Shown: positions 1 through 9,914, numbered from the stretch's first letter. The stretch is DNA of 64,000 nt from Hymenobacter terrenus (GCF_000972495.1 NZ_LATM01000010.1:104133-168132), one strand, 5' to 3'. Translations and numbers: made by a program. Notes: a model not told the origin generated them from the sequence alone.

Positions 1-1
1 C

Positions 2-2242
2 ACCGCCAGCTTGCAACTGGCCCGTGATGTCACCGTCGACCTCGCAGGTAATGTGTTCGTGACGGGCCTATCAGCTACATTTAGTGGAGACCTGCTCACC
101 ATTAAGTACTCGCCCACAGGTCAGCAGGTCTGGGCCCGGTACGCTGGCTTACGGGTGGTTTCAACCTATGGAATGGCTGTCGGCGTCGATGCGGCTGGGA
201 ATGCCTATGTGGCGGCAGAAGGGGTGGGCGGCACGGTAATTCTGAAGTACTCGCCCGGCGGCGTACAACAGTGGACGGTCCAAACCAATGCGCGATTGTA
301 TTCCCTCAAAGTAGATGCGGCGGGCAACGTTTACGTGACGGGCGACTCCCAAAACGATTACCTTACGGTGAAGTATTCTACGACCGGACAACAGCTCTGG
401 GCCGCCCGCTACAGCAGCCCCGACAGCAATGGGGATTACGCCCAAAGGCTGGACCTGGACGCGGCGGGTAATGTATACGTGACAGGGATTTCGTATCGGG
501 CCGGAATGGCCAACTCCAGCGAGTTTGCCACCATTAAGTATTCGCCAACCGGCCAGCAACTCTGGGTAGCCCGTTACAATACCCCGGGTAATACCTATAA
601 CGAAGGGCGCATTATCGCCGTGGACCCGGCGGGCAACGCCTACGTGAGCGGGTATATCCAGTATGAGGACGGTACCACTGCGAGCGGATATGTCACGGTC
701 AAGTATTCCCCCAGTGGGCAGCAGCTCTGGACTGCCAGCGGCGGGGTCTATCCGACGGCCACGGCCTTGGACGCCGCAGGGAATGTGTTCGTGAGCGGTT
801 ATAGCTTCCTCACTGGCAACTCTATTACAACAAAGTATTCCTCTGGCGGCCAGCAGCTCTGGACAAATCAGAGCCCGAGTATCGGCTCAGACTCCTTCAG
901 TGACCTGGAGGTCGACGCGGCAGGCAACGCGTACGTGACCGGCACTGTCGCCAAAGACTATGCGACGGTTAAGTACTCGCCCGCCGGCCAGCAGCTCTGG
1001 GAGGCCCGTTATAATGGCCCGGTCGGCAACGGGGCTGACAATGGCATTGCCCTGGCCCTGGACCCAGCGGGCAACCTCTACGTGACCGGGGATTCGGAAG
1101 ACGCTGATTTTAGCACCGACTTTGTGACCATCAAATATTCCCAGTCGTCACCATCGGCCTGTACTAATAGCACTGTCAATCAGCCCGTGGCTTCTGCCGA
1201 CCGCCTGACCGTGGGCGCGGGCCCGCTCACCATTGCGCCCGCCCAACTCCTGGCCAATGACTCCGACCCCCTAGGCCGGGCGCTCCAGGTGGCGAGCGTG
1301 GGCTCGCCCAGCTCGGGCACACTGGTGCGCAACGCCAACGGCACTTTCACCTACACTCCCCGGCCGGGTTTTGTGGGCACGGCCACCTTCACCTATCTGC
1401 TTCAGGAGGCGGGCCCAGTGCTGGCCTCCCCGGGCACCGGGCATTACTACGAGTTCGTCAGCGGCCCGGGCATCTGCTGGGCCGATGCGCGGGCCGCCGC
1501 GGCCGCCCGGCGCTACCAGGGCATGGCGGGCTACCTGACCACCATCACATCTGTCGGCGAAAAAGACTTCCTTGTGGGGCGGGCGCCCGGCGCCTACTGG
1601 TTTGGCGCCTCCGATACCGGGGTCGAAGGCGAGTGGCGCTGGCAGACTGGCCCGGAGGCGGGGCAACTGTTCTGGCGCGGCGGAGCCAACGGTATCGGCG
1701 CGGCCTATAGCCACTGGCTCCCTAACCAGCCCGACGATTATAAAAATCAATGGCGCCCCCAGGGCGAAGACTACGGCCAGCTCTACGGCCACTCGGGCCT
1801 GTGGAACGACGTGGATAATTGCAACACCGGGGGCAACACGGCTGGCTACGTAGTTGAGTATGGCGGACTGGAACCCTGCGTGCCCATTCTCTATTCCACT
1901 GGCAGGGTCACTCTGGAAGTGGGCTCTTCCCCCCAGACTCAGCGGGCTACCGCACGCTCTACTTCGCTCGTTACCACTGGCCCCACCCTGTTGCAGGCGT
2001 CGCCTAATCCCAGCGTTGGTCAGTTCCGGGTGCAGGTCTTAGCAGGCAGCGAGGGCCCGGCGCAACTTGATTTGTTCGACTTGCAGGGGCGCCGGGTGCG
2101 CTCGCTCTTCACCGGCCAATTGCACACTGGCGAGCAGCGCGAAGTACCCGTGGAAGCACAGGAACTAAGCGCGGGTATCTACCTCGTACGGCTGCAAAGT
2201 GGTCAGCAGGTGCAGCACCTGCGCGTTTCGATTCAGAAATAG
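2..2242 (+). CDS. SBBP-repeat / C-type-lectin T9SS cargo protein (5' partial)
   Basis: The frame is open to the left edge, so the N-terminus and signal peptide lie outside the window. About the first 380 visible residues are tandem SBBP-type repeats (recurring AAGNVYVTG and KYSPTGQQLW blocks) expected to form a beta-propeller. Then comes a cadherin/Ig-like segment around 395-475 (LLANDSDPLG, FTYTPRPGFVG), then a C-type-lectin-like domain around 480-625 (YWFGASD, SHWLPNQPDD, WNDVDNC), and finally a type A T9SS sorting domain over the last 80 residues (SPNPSVGQF, LSAGIYLVRL). A secreted or surface-attached adhesin or carbohydrate-binding protein is the likely role; no catalytic motif was seen. 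Confidence 0.9.
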   Translation, partial: TASLQLARDVTVDLAGNVFVTGLSATFSGDLLTIKYSPTGQQVWARYAGLRVVSTYGMAVGVDAAGNAYVAAEGVGGTVILKYSPGGVQQWTVQTNARLYSLKVDAAGNVYVTGDSQNDYLTVKYSTTGQQLWAARYSSPDSNGDYAQRLDLDAAGNVYVTGISYRAGMANSSEFATIKYSPTGQQLWVARYNTPGNTYNEGRIIAVDPAGNAYVSGYIQYEDGTTASGYVTVKYSPSGQQLWTASGGVYPTATALDAAGNVFVSGYSFLTGNSITTKYSSGGQQLWTNQSPSIGSDSFSDLEVDAAGNAYVTGTVAKDYATVKYSPAGQQLWEARYNGPVGNGADNGIALALDPAGNLYVTGDSEDADFSTDFVTIKYSQSSPSACTNSTVNQPVASADRLTVGAGPLTIAPAQLLANDSDPLGRALQVASVGSPSSGTLVRNANGTFTYTPRPGFVGTATFTYLLQEAGPVLASPGTGHYYEFVSGPGICWADARAAAAARRYQGMAGYLTTITSVGEKDFLVGRAPGAYWFGASDTGVEGEWRWQTGPEAGQLFWRGGANGIGAAYSHWLPNQPDDYKNQWRPQGEDYGQLYGHSGLWNDVDNCNTGGNTAGYVVEYGGLEPCVPILYSTGRVTLEVGSSPQTQRATARSTSLVTTGPTLLQASPNPSVGQFRVQVLAGSEGPAQLDLFDLQGRRVRSLFTGQLHTGEQREVPVEAQELSAGIYLVRLQSGQQVQHLRVSIQK

Positions 2243-2721
2243 GGAGCTCTTATTTCCTTCTTTCGCTATTTCGACCGTGGCGGTTACAGAACTCGGTCTC
2301 AAGGGCTGATTGCTCTGGTTATACGAAAGCGGCGGTGCTGACTTCAGTTGAACGACCCACTGGCCGATTAGTAGAAACAGAAATTCATTTTGCCAACGGC
2401 TGAAAGAATCGCGCTCTACAGAGTATCTAAAAAACAGTTCGGTTCTCGTCTTCAACTGCATACACGGGTATGCGTAAGCCTAAGCCATTGAAACACGCCG
2501 GGTGCCTGCGTTGGCTCCTGATGCGGGTGCATATGTGCGCGGTAAGGCCATAGAGATGGTCGTACCGCTCTATCAGACCTCACCACACGTACGTATGCAC
2601 CCGCCACACCGGCGCCAGTATGCTTATGCTTGACTCGGGCGGCATCGGGGAAGAAGCATAAGCGCTCGATTTAACGGTGAGGCTACGAGCAGTGACACTA
2701 TTGCCAAGCCCTACTCACCAG
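2243..2721. other. intergenic, no convincing gene
   Basis: No ORF here has convincing protein character. A 10-bp inverted repeat (gcttatgctt at 2622-2631, aagcataagc at 2654-2663) is the only structure noted. The genes on each side converge, so terminators are expected, but no clear U-tract hairpin was found. Confidence 0.4.
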
Positions 2722-3198
2722 CTACAGGCACTCTCGAAATACAATTGGAGGCGTACGGGCAATGACGATGCTACGCCCCTTGCCCATGTTACGGTGCAGG
2801 TAGAAATAGCACGTAATTGGGCGTCGCAGCCGCGCATCCTGCATGATGGCTGCCATCGGGTAGGTCAGCGTTAGCGTGTCGCTGCGCAGGGTGACTGCCG
2901 TGCCGTCAGGAGTAGGCGTGCTTGTGCGTCCTCTTGTCACCGAGAAGGTCATGCGCGGGTCGGTTCCCTGAAACTTGATGGAAACTGCAAAGCCGTCGGC
3001 AGACTGCTCGGCCTCGGCGATGCGGTATGCTATCCTAGCCGTGATAATATCATCGCTGGAGAGTGATTTGCAGGGTGGTTGGTTTAGCTTAACCAGGACA
3101 ATGCGGTTGCCCTCCGGAGTGGGTGCTTGCGCATAAATGGGAGTCAACCCAATCATTGCGAAGAGCATCATCCCCGCAGGTAGAAGGGCTCTATTCAT
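2722..3198 (-). CDS. small secreted hypothetical protein
   Basis: 158 residues with a hydrophobic N-terminus ending in a signal-peptidase-like IYAQA near residue 24, so probably periplasmic or secreted. The mature part has a beta-rich look (alternating polar/hydrophobic segments) and two cysteines, in PPCKS and ITCYF, which could form a disulfide. I do not recognise a family. The start is an ATG followed directly by the signal sequence. The gene converges with the T9SS cargo gene on its left and has an AT-rich 600-bp region upstream. Confidence 0.6.
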   Translation of the reverse strand: MNRALLPAGMMLFAMIGLTPIYAQAPTPEGNRIVLVKLNQPPCKSLSSDDIITARIAYRIAEAEQSADGFAVSIKFQGTDPRMTFSVTRGRTSTPTPDGTAVTLRSDTLTLTYPMAAIMQDARLRRPITCYFYLHRNMGKGRSIVIARTPPIVFRECL

Positions 3199-3802
3199 GG
3201 GCCTAAGTTACGCGCAGGTCATTACAATGCGGGCTTAACGTAGCTGGCACGACTCGGCGCCAAATTATCTGGCGTGCCATTGCATTGGTGAGAAATAGGT
3301 ATGCACTACTCAAAAAACACTTATTGTCTGTAGTTTACACTATTATCTCATCAATTTCCCTTGCTGGGTGATATTATAACCCCGTTATATGTAATAGGCA
3401 GTGATTTAGTACTACTCATAGAGCACAAGCTGGCGTATATATCCTCTCAAAGTTTCCATTATTTGAAAACGATTCTTAGGAGAGTCTTAATCGAATATTA
3501 GGCTGAAATATTTTCCGGCTAGCTCCTGAACATTTTCTGAGAATTTAATTTTTTAATAACCATTTTCCCCTTCATTTATGGGCGTGCTTGCAGTTGCCAG
3601 TAGTGAGATAGTGCGATGCGCAAATTATTTTATGAATTTGAGACTAAGCTTGTCAATTCTGAGTTCACGGTGGCGGTAATAAACACTGTGCCTGATGACC
3701 GAATTAATATGTTTCGACCCGAAAAAGCGCCGCCGCATGTAAAGGTGCCGTATTAGCTACCAGTCTTTTCACATTTAATGTCATTGCCCTCCGACTTTGA
3801 TT
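3199..3802. other. AT-rich divergent intergenic region
   Basis: About 600 bp, clearly more AT-rich than the flanking genes, between divergently transcribed genes, so it should hold promoters for both. I could not place a consensus -33/-7 pair with confidence. A 46-codon ORF at 3616-3756 is listed separately. Confidence 0.4.
3616..3756 (+). CDS. possible 46-residue small protein
   Basis: ATG-to-TAG ORF in an AT-rich region, starting MRKLFYEFETK and ending in a basic/proline-rich stretch (EKAPPHVKVPY). The residue mix is protein-like and it runs in the same direction as the metalloprotease gene 46 bp downstream. There is no homology evidence; chance occurrence is quite possible. Confidence 0.2.
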   Translation: MRKLFYEFETKLVNSEFTVAVINTVPDDRINMFRPEKAPPHVKVPY

Positions 3803-6262
3803 ATGAAAACCACGCATCATTTCACCTTGCTCCTTTTGCCGTTTCTGCTTTTGGTGCAGTTGGGATACGCTCAGTCCGGAGGGTCGTTGTGGCAGGCCGT
3901 GCCGGCTCCCGTAGCTCGCGGTGCAGAAGATAAATTAAAGCCGGCTAGTTGGTTTAGATTGAATGAGGCCCAGCTTATGGCTCGTCTGGCCTCGGTCCCA
4001 CCCGAAACCCGACCGACTGAAGCCGTTACCCTGGACCTGCCCTTCCCGGACGGTACGCTCCACCGCTTTGCCATCACCCAAGTGCCGGTGATGGCCCCGG
4101 CGCTGGCCGCGCGCTACCCCCAAATTCGGGCCTATGCCGGGCGGGGAATCGATGTGGCCACGTCGGTGCGCCTGGAAATATCACCGGTGGGCCTTCATGC
4201 GCAGGTATTTATTCCCAGTGGCTCGCTTAGCCTAGCCGCCGACCCCGCTGCCCCCAACCTCTACCAAAGCCGTGCGGATGCGACGGTTGATTTTGCCTGT
4301 CAGGCGCTGCCAGCGCCAGGCCGGGCCAAGCGACTGACAGGTCTCCCAGCTAGTCCGCCAGACCCTTACGGCAGGGAGTTGCGCACCCTGCGCTTGGCGC
4401 TGGCCGCCACCGGCGAGTTTTATCAGAACCCAGGCTTTGGCAACGGAAGTTTGGTTGGTACCATGGCCCAGATGGTGACGCTGGTGAATACTGTAAATGC
4501 TGTATATGAGCGGGAGCTGTCGTTGCGGCTTCAGCTTATTGCCAATAATGACCTGCTTATTTACCCTGATGCGGCCACTGACCCTTACGATAACAGCAAC
4601 CCTAAGAGTTTAATGGACACCAATATGACTTCTATAGATGGGATTGTTGGAGCAGCTAATTATGACCTGGGGCACGTGTTGGGATACCGGAGCGGAGGCT
4701 ACTCAGGCATTGCCTATACGGGGGTGGTGTGCGTGCCAGGCTGGGCAGGGGGCGGCGCTTCTACTGGTAATTCGCCGGGGCTGATGGCTACGGTCGTAAC
4801 CCACGAACTCGGCCATCAGCTTGGCGCTGAGCATACTTTTAACAGTGACCAGGGCAACTGTGCTGGTGGCACCCGGCAGCCATACTCGGCCTATGAGCCA
4901 GGCGCTGGCAACACGATTATGTCGTATGACTCGCGATGTGCGCCCGATGACGTGGGGCCTGGCATTAACTACTTTCACGCCGGCAGCCTGAGCGCCATTA
5001 TTCCTGACTTAACCTGCGGTACGCTCACGCCCACCGATAATCAGCCTCCGAGCGTGAGCGTGCCGTCCATCAGGTATACCATTCCCATCGGTACGCCCTT
5101 TGCCCTAGCCGGGAGCGGTACCGACCCCGATGGCGACGCCCTTACCTACTCCTGGGAGGAGCTGGACCGGGGCAACCCCAGCGGCTTGGCGGGGGCGGCT
5201 ACCGACGTATCGGGGCCGCCGTTGTTCCGCAGCTTTGCGCCGGTGGCCAGCCCCGTTCGCACGTTTCCAGTGCTACAAAGTATTCTGGATAATACGGTTT
5301 CGTTGGGCGAAATCCTGCCGAAAGTGGCTCGTCCGCTCAATTTTCGCTTTACGGCGCGCGACAATCGGAGCGGGGGTGGGGGCGTGGCCGGTGTCAACCT
5401 GAGGATGGCCGTGGCCGCAGCCGGCCCCTTTAAAGTTACTGCTCCTAGCCGGGCTTTCACGGCCGCGTCGAACAGCCTCTATACCGTGACCTGGAGTGTG
5501 TTGGGTACCGACTTACCTCCCGTGAACTGCACCGACGTGCAAATCCTGTTTTCAACCGACGGCGGCCTCACATTTCCCATCGTATTGCTGGCCAGTACTC
5601 CCAACGATGGCACGGCGCAGGTGCAGCTGCCCAACGTGGCTACTACCAAGGGCCGCCTGAAAATCCAGGCTCTGAACAACGTTTTCTTCGCCATCAACAA
5701 CGCCAACCTCACCCTCACCGGTACGCCTCTGCCCGTGGAATTGACCGCTTTCAGTGCTGATGCCCGGCACACGACGGCTCACCTCACCTGGACTACGGCC
5801 TCGGAGAAAAACAGCGCCGGCTTTGCGGTCGAAGCTTCTTCGGATGGTTCCAACTTCCATCGCCTGGGCTGGGTGGCCGGGCAGGGGGAACGCAGCATCC
5901 CCACGAGCTATGCGTTTGATGACGCCGCTCTTGCTACCTACCCCGGCCCCACTGTGTATTACCGGCTGCGCCAAATAGACCAGGATGGCAGTGAGGCCTT
6001 CTCGCCAGTGCGAGCCGTGCCCGTGCCCATCGGCTTGGCTAGTCACTTGGAGGTGTGGCCCAACCCGGCGCGCGGTACCGTAGCTGTGGCCGGTTTGCCC
6101 CCCGGTGAGTCGGTGCAGCTACTGGATTTCACCGGCCGGGTACTACGTACGGCCGCGCTACCGGCCACCGGGCCGCTTCAGTTAGAGCTACCGGCTAGCT
6201 TGGTGCCGGGCTTGTACCTAGTGCGCGGCGGGGGGCAGGCCCGGCAGCTGGCCGTAGAGTAA
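3803..6262 (+). CDS. reprolysin-like zinc metalloprotease, T9SS cargo
   Basis: 819 residues from the ATG at 3803; an upstream TTG at 3797 is less likely because the signal peptide (about 24 residues ending LGYAQ) starts at the ATG. The metzincin zinc motif HELGHQLGAEH begins at H334, with E335 as general base and H338/H344 as ligands, followed by a Met-turn-like NTIMSYDSRC. C-terminal to the protease are Ig/fibronectin-like segments and a type A T9SS sorting domain (VWPNPARGTV, LVPGLYLVRG). The N-terminal 150 residues look like a propeptide. Secreted protein degradation is the likely role. Confidence 0.92.
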   Translation: MKTTHHFTLLLLPFLLLVQLGYAQSGGSLWQAVPAPVARGAEDKLKPASWFRLNEAQLMARLASVPPETRPTEAVTLDLPFPDGTLHRFAITQVPVMAPALAARYPQIRAYAGRGIDVATSVRLEISPVGLHAQVFIPSGSLSLAADPAAPNLYQSRADATVDFACQALPAPGRAKRLTGLPASPPDPYGRELRTLRLALAATGEFYQNPGFGNGSLVGTMAQMVTLVNTVNAVYERELSLRLQLIANNDLLIYPDAATDPYDNSNPKSLMDTNMTSIDGIVGAANYDLGHVLGYRSGGYSGIAYTGVVCVPGWAGGGASTGNSPGLMATVVTHELGHQLGAEHTFNSDQGNCAGGTRQPYSAYEPGAGNTIMSYDSRCAPDDVGPGINYFHAGSLSAIIPDLTCGTLTPTDNQPPSVSVPSIRYTIPIGTPFALAGSGTDPDGDALTYSWEELDRGNPSGLAGAATDVSGPPLFRSFAPVASPVRTFPVLQSILDNTVSLGEILPKVARPLNFRFTARDNRSGGGGVAGVNLRMAVAAAGPFKVTAPSRAFTAASNSLYTVTWSVLGTDLPPVNCTDVQILFSTDGGLTFPIVLLASTPNDGTAQVQLPNVATTKGRLKIQALNNVFFAINNANLTLTGTPLPVELTAFSADARHTTAHLTWTTASEKNSAGFAVEASSDGSNFHRLGWVAGQGERSIPTSYAFDDAALATYPGPTVYYRLRQIDQDGSEAFSPVRAVPVPIGLASHLEVWPNPARGTVAVAGLPPGESVQLLDFTGRVLRTAALPATGPLQLELPASLVPGLYLVRGGGQARQLAVE

Positions 6263-6758
6263 AGGCTAACTCCGGCCGTGATGATAAATTGCTATTAAAG
6301 GGGGACTCTAATTCAAGTAGTGCGGATAAAACGGTAATAAGTCCTCATTTGCAGCGTATTTATGCGTAATTCCTGGTTCCGTATTTTATGCGATTAGCAA
6401 ATCTGATAAGCAAAAAAAGTGGTCTTATTTGTCTGAGGTTCAGAGGTAAATAATTAATAAAAACTAATAAATATTCAATTGGTAACAGAGCTTATAAACT
6501 TGAACATGCTCGCTGATAAAGCGTATGTAATGGTCCTTCGTAATTAATGAATAAGCCTGATTATTTCCTGTATTTGATATGGGCCTGCTACATTTATTGC
6601 AATTTGGTGAATGGGTAATACCCTTTGACGACAGCGTAACTAGAATCCTTCTTCAGAATATTGAGCGCTGCTTATTGCTGCCAAAAATGCCTGCCTACTG
6701 CGGGCATTTTTGCTGTTAATCTATCAAATTAAGGAAGCAGCCTTTTGATTTATTATCG
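6263..6758. other. AT-rich intergenic region
   Basis: About 500 bp of AT-rich sequence between two plus-strand genes. It contains one clear terminator-like hairpin at 6683-6711. That hairpin lies 420 bp after the metalloprotease stop, which leaves room for a small RNA ending there, but no promoter could be assigned. No Xre-type antitoxin ORF was found in front of the RES gene. Confidence 0.4.
6683..6711 (+). terminator. intrinsic terminator-like hairpin
   Basis: Arms aaaaatgcctgc and gcgggcattttt (12 bp with one mismatch) around a 5-nt loop; the 3' arm ends in a T-run. It could work on either strand because the 5' arm begins with an A-run. Confidence 0.6.
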
Positions 6759-7652
6759 ATGAAAAGCGATGTTTCCGATTCTCCGTCTGCGCACGCTCTG
6801 GTAAAAAGCCGCTTAGCTTCGCTCCGGGGCTTGGATTTGCGGCAGCACTCCATCGAAGACCTAACCCAACGGGTGCGCGAGCTGCTGGAAGGCCAGCCGC
6901 TGCGCTGCTTGGAATTTACGCCCGGCCTGCTGCTGTACCGGGGCATTCTGTGCAACGAGCCGCCGGCCCGGCTGGTCGACGTATCGTACCCGCCGGCCGA
7001 GCGGGTGCGGCACGACCAGCGGGCCAACCGGGCCGGGGCGCCCATGTTCTATTGCAGCGCCACCTGGCATCCGCCCTTCTTTGAGGCACACGTGCAGCCC
7101 GGCGACCGGATTGTTATTACCCGTTGGCAGGCTCAGCGGCCGCTGCGCATTCTGAGCTTTGGCTACGCCGATACCTGCGCCGACGACCCCCACTCTGACC
7201 GCGAAAAGGCCTTGCAGCGTGCCCTGGCGCAGCTGCCGACTCCTACCCGCCACGTGGCGGCCTTCCTCACCAGCACCTTCACTAAAACAGTGGACGACGA
7301 CAACCAGCACCACTACCGGCTGTCCATTGCTGTGGCGGAGGCTTGCCAGTTGGGCCAGGCCTTCGATGGGCTGCTTTATCCTTCCGCGGCCATGACTTCG
7401 CCGGCCCACAACCTGGCCCTGCATCCTAACTGCCTCGACACCGGCAAGCTGGCCCTGCAATACGTGGAGCATCTGCGGGTCAACCACGTTTCGCCCGATA
7501 CGGACACTCTCGATGTGACGTCCCTCGACATCGCGCACGGTGCCGACCCCGATGGCAATCTGAACTGGCGGGGGCAGCCTGGCAACTGGGTGCTGCGCGA
7601 AGGCTGCACCGCCACCGACTGCCAGCTGACCGCCGGTAAATGGCAATGCTAG
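6759..7652 (+). CDS. RES-domain protein (possible NAD+ phosphorylase), solitary
   Basis: 297 residues. The RES family is named for conserved Arg, Glu and Ser; candidates are visible: the first Arg in LLYRGIL, the RANRAGAPMFYCS core, the Glu in PPFFEAHV, and the Ser in the C-terminal DGLLYPSAA motif. Characterised RES toxins of Xre-RES modules degrade NAD+ by phosphorolysis. Here no Xre antitoxin gene is adjacent, and there is an N-terminal extension of about 60 residues, so a non-toxin role is possible. The next gene is a broken SDR. Confidence 0.75.
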   Translation: MKSDVSDSPSAHALVKSRLASLRGLDLRQHSIEDLTQRVRELLEGQPLRCLEFTPGLLLYRGILCNEPPARLVDVSYPPAERVRHDQRANRAGAPMFYCSATWHPPFFEAHVQPGDRIVITRWQAQRPLRILSFGYADTCADDPHSDREKALQRALAQLPTPTRHVAAFLTSTFTKTVDDDNQHHYRLSIAVAEACQLGQAFDGLLYPSAAMTSPAHNLALHPNCLDTGKLALQYVEHLRVNHVSPDTDTLDVTSLDIAHGADPDGNLNWRGQPGNWVLREGCTATDCQLTAGKWQC

Positions 7653-7716
7653 AAGTGCGGGCGCTGGGAGCCGCGTATGAGGAGAAGGGTGCCTTGGTTG
7701 TTGGGATATCGTTCAG

Positions 7717-7739
7717 GCGCGGACTTTGTAGGTCCGCGC
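7717..7739. repeat. short palindromic repeat
   Basis: Arms gcgcggac and gtccgcgc with a 7-nt loop, in the gap between the RES gene and the SDR pseudogene. The sequence gcgcggac...gtccgcgctac resembles the arms of the larger inverted repeat at 25012-25088 and may be a short member of the same dispersed family. Confidence 0.4.
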
Positions 7740-7845
7740 TACGGTTCATTTTCCGTCTTTCCAGCGAGCTGAACTCGTGTTTCTATCGGTACGGACCCTC
7801 ATACAACAAGCAAGATATTTCCCCATCCTTTTGCTCCACCCAACT

Positions 7846-8865
7846 ATGAATCTTGCGCTCAAACTACTCTCTCAGTAAACCATTGTTATCACCGGCGCTT
7901 CCAGCGGCATTGGTTTGGTTACGGCCCGCATGGCGGCCCAGCGCGGTGCCAAACTCGTACTGGCTGCCCGCAATGAAGATGCCTTGCAACAACTCGCAGC
8001 AGAAATCCGCCGCCAGGGCGGCCAGGCTGTTGCCTTGATTGCCGACGTGGGGGAAGAAGACGTGATACGCATTGCCGAAGCGGCCATTACCGAGTTTGGC
8101 GGCTTCGACACCTGGGTGAGCAACGCGGGTGTGTCCATCTTCGGTAGCTGCGAGGAAGTGTCCATTCCAGACATGCGGCGCATGTTCGACACCAACTTTT
8201 GGGGCGTCGTGTACAGCTCATGGTTGGCGGTGAAGCATTTTAAAGAGGGCGGCAGTGCCGGGGCACTCATCAACGTCGGCAGCTTTTTTGGCGACCGTGC
8301 CACACCGGTACAGTCCACTTACTCGGCCTCCAAGCATGCCCTGCACGGCTGGACCGATGCCCTGCGCATGGAGCTGGAAAAGGAAGATGCCCCGGTCTCG
8401 GTCACGCTCATCCACCCGGGCCGCATCGATACGCCTTACAATGAGCACGCCCGCAACTACTTGCCCAAGCAGCCCTCGCACGTGGGCGTGGTGTACGTCC
8501 CCGAAACCGTGGCCGAAGCCATTTTCTTTGCGGCCGAGCACCCGAAGCGCGACCTGTTCATAGGCTTTCAGGCTAAGTTTTTTACCATGCTCGGCAGCGT
8601 GGCCGAGCGTCTTACCGACAAAATCATGGAAGCCTGGATGTACCCCTCGCAGCATGACGACCGGCCCTCGCGCAGCCGGGACGACAATGCCCTGTACCGG
8701 CCTGACTACGGCCTGCCCGAGCGGGGCACCCACCACGGCTGGTGCCGCTCGGGCAGCCTCTACGTGAAGGCGCAGTAACACCCGGCACTGGCCCTGGCAG
8801 CGGTAGCTGGTTTGGGCATGGCCATCAGCGCCCTCACGCGGGGGCGCAAGCGCCAAAAAGCCTAG
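7846..8865 (+). pseudogene. SDR-family oxidoreductase, broken by in-frame stops
   Basis: Reading from ATG 7846 gives ten codons and then TAA at 7876-7878. The same frame continues at once with TIVITGASSGIG, the Rossmann cofactor motif, so the stop lies inside the first beta-strand and probably replaced CAA (Gln). The catalytic YSASK is intact downstream. A later ATG (7915) would lose the cofactor motif. A second in-frame TAA (8776-8778) is followed by 28 codons encoding an Ala/Leu-rich tail with basic end (TRGRKRQKA) up to TAG 8863, which resembles the hydrophobic tails of related SDRs. I infer a recently inactivated gene; readthrough or sequence error are alternatives. The second stop could also be the natural end. 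Confidence 0.75.
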
Positions 8866-8876
8866 CCCGCTTTGCC

Positions 8877-9914
8877 TTACGCCGCCGGATGCCGCACGGA
8901 TGAATCCCGAATCAACACCTTGGGCTGCAGTACAATGCGGCGGGTGCGGCGCGCATCGGTGCGCACTTCCAGCATGTCGAGAAACATGTCCACAGCCGAC
9001 TGGCCCATTTGTTCGCAGCGCTGGTCGACGGAGGTCAGACTCGGCTCGATGTAGGAGGTAAACAGCTCATTGCTAAAGCCGGCCAGGGCCAGATCCAGGG
9101 GCACGCGCAGACCCTGCTCTTTCAGTACCTGCATGGCGCCGAGGGCCGAAAAGTCGCTGGCCGAAAACACGGCATCGGGGCGCGTGGCGGCGGGCAGCCC
9201 CAGAAACTGCTGCATGCCCGCCACGCCGTCGTCGAGCGTCATATCGCAGGTGAAAATCAACTCTTCCTCCACCGGCAAGCCATGGGTGTAGAGGGCCGAT
9301 AAGTAGCCCTGACGGCGGTTTTTGTAGATATTGAGATGTTGCGGGCCAGCAAAATGCGCAATGCGCCGGTGGCCTTGCTCGATGAGGTGCTGCACGACCT
9401 GGTAGGCCGCCTGGTGGTCGTCGATTACGACGGCATTTACATCGGTGCCCTCCAGAATGCGGTCGAAAAACACCAGCGGCACACCGTGCTTCCGCACTTT
9501 TTCGAAGTGTTTGAAATCGTGCGTCGTGCGGGAGAGGGACACCAGAATGCCCTCGACCTGGGCATTGAGCAGGGTTTCAATGTTCTGCTTTTCGTGGTGC
9601 ACGTCTTCGTTCGACTGGCAAATCATGACGTGGAAGCCGGCTTTGGTGGCCGCGGTTTCGATGCCGTGCATCACCCCCGCGAAAAACGCGCCCTCGATGT
9701 GTGGCACCATTACGCCCAACAGGTTGCTGCGGCCCTTGCGCAGACCAGCGGCGAGGCGGTTTGGCTGGTAGTGCCGCTCTTGCGCCAGCGCCACCACGCG
9801 GGTTCGGGTGGCGACGCTGATGTTGGGGTCGTTGTTTAGCGCCCGCGAAACGGTGGAAATGGAGACGTTCAACTCCTTAGCCAAATCCGCGATGGATGCT
9901 CGTTTTGCTGCCAC
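8877..9914 (-). CDS. LacI-family transcriptional regulator
   Basis: 345 residues. Residues 5-50 form the LacI HTH (ASIADLAKELNVS, TVSRALNNDP), with the hinge helix around 50-60 (NRLAAGLRKG), followed by a periplasmic-binding-protein-like ligand domain (LLGVMVPHIEG, GHRRIAHFAGP, RPDAVFSASDF). It lies at the end of the sugar-utilisation locus and is likely to sense a sugar from the polymer that the GH43 enzymes degrade. Three palindromic sites with core caaacgtttg in the locus fit LacI/CcpA-type operators. Start ATG gives a complete HTH. Confidence 0.92.
   Translation of the reverse strand: MAAKRASIADLAKELNVSISTVSRALNNDPNISVATRTRVVALAQERHYQPNRLAAGLRKGRSNLLGVMVPHIEGAFFAGVMHGIETAATKAGFHVMICQSNEDVHHEKQNIETLLNAQVEGILVSLSRTTHDFKHFEKVRKHGVPLVFFDRILEGTDVNAVVIDDHQAAYQVVQHLIEQGHRRIAHFAGPQHLNIYKNRRQGYLSALYTHGLPVEEELIFTCDMTLDDGVAGMQQFLGLPAATRPDAVFSASDFSALGAMQVLKEQGLRVPLDLALAGFSNELFTSYIEPSLTSVDQRCEQMGQSAVDMFLDMLEVRTDARRTRRIVLQPKVLIRDSSVRHPAA

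Noticed and set aside
6263..6758. Search for an Xre/MbcA-type antitoxin before the RES gene
   Set aside because: No ORF of suitable size or HTH pattern is present in the gap.
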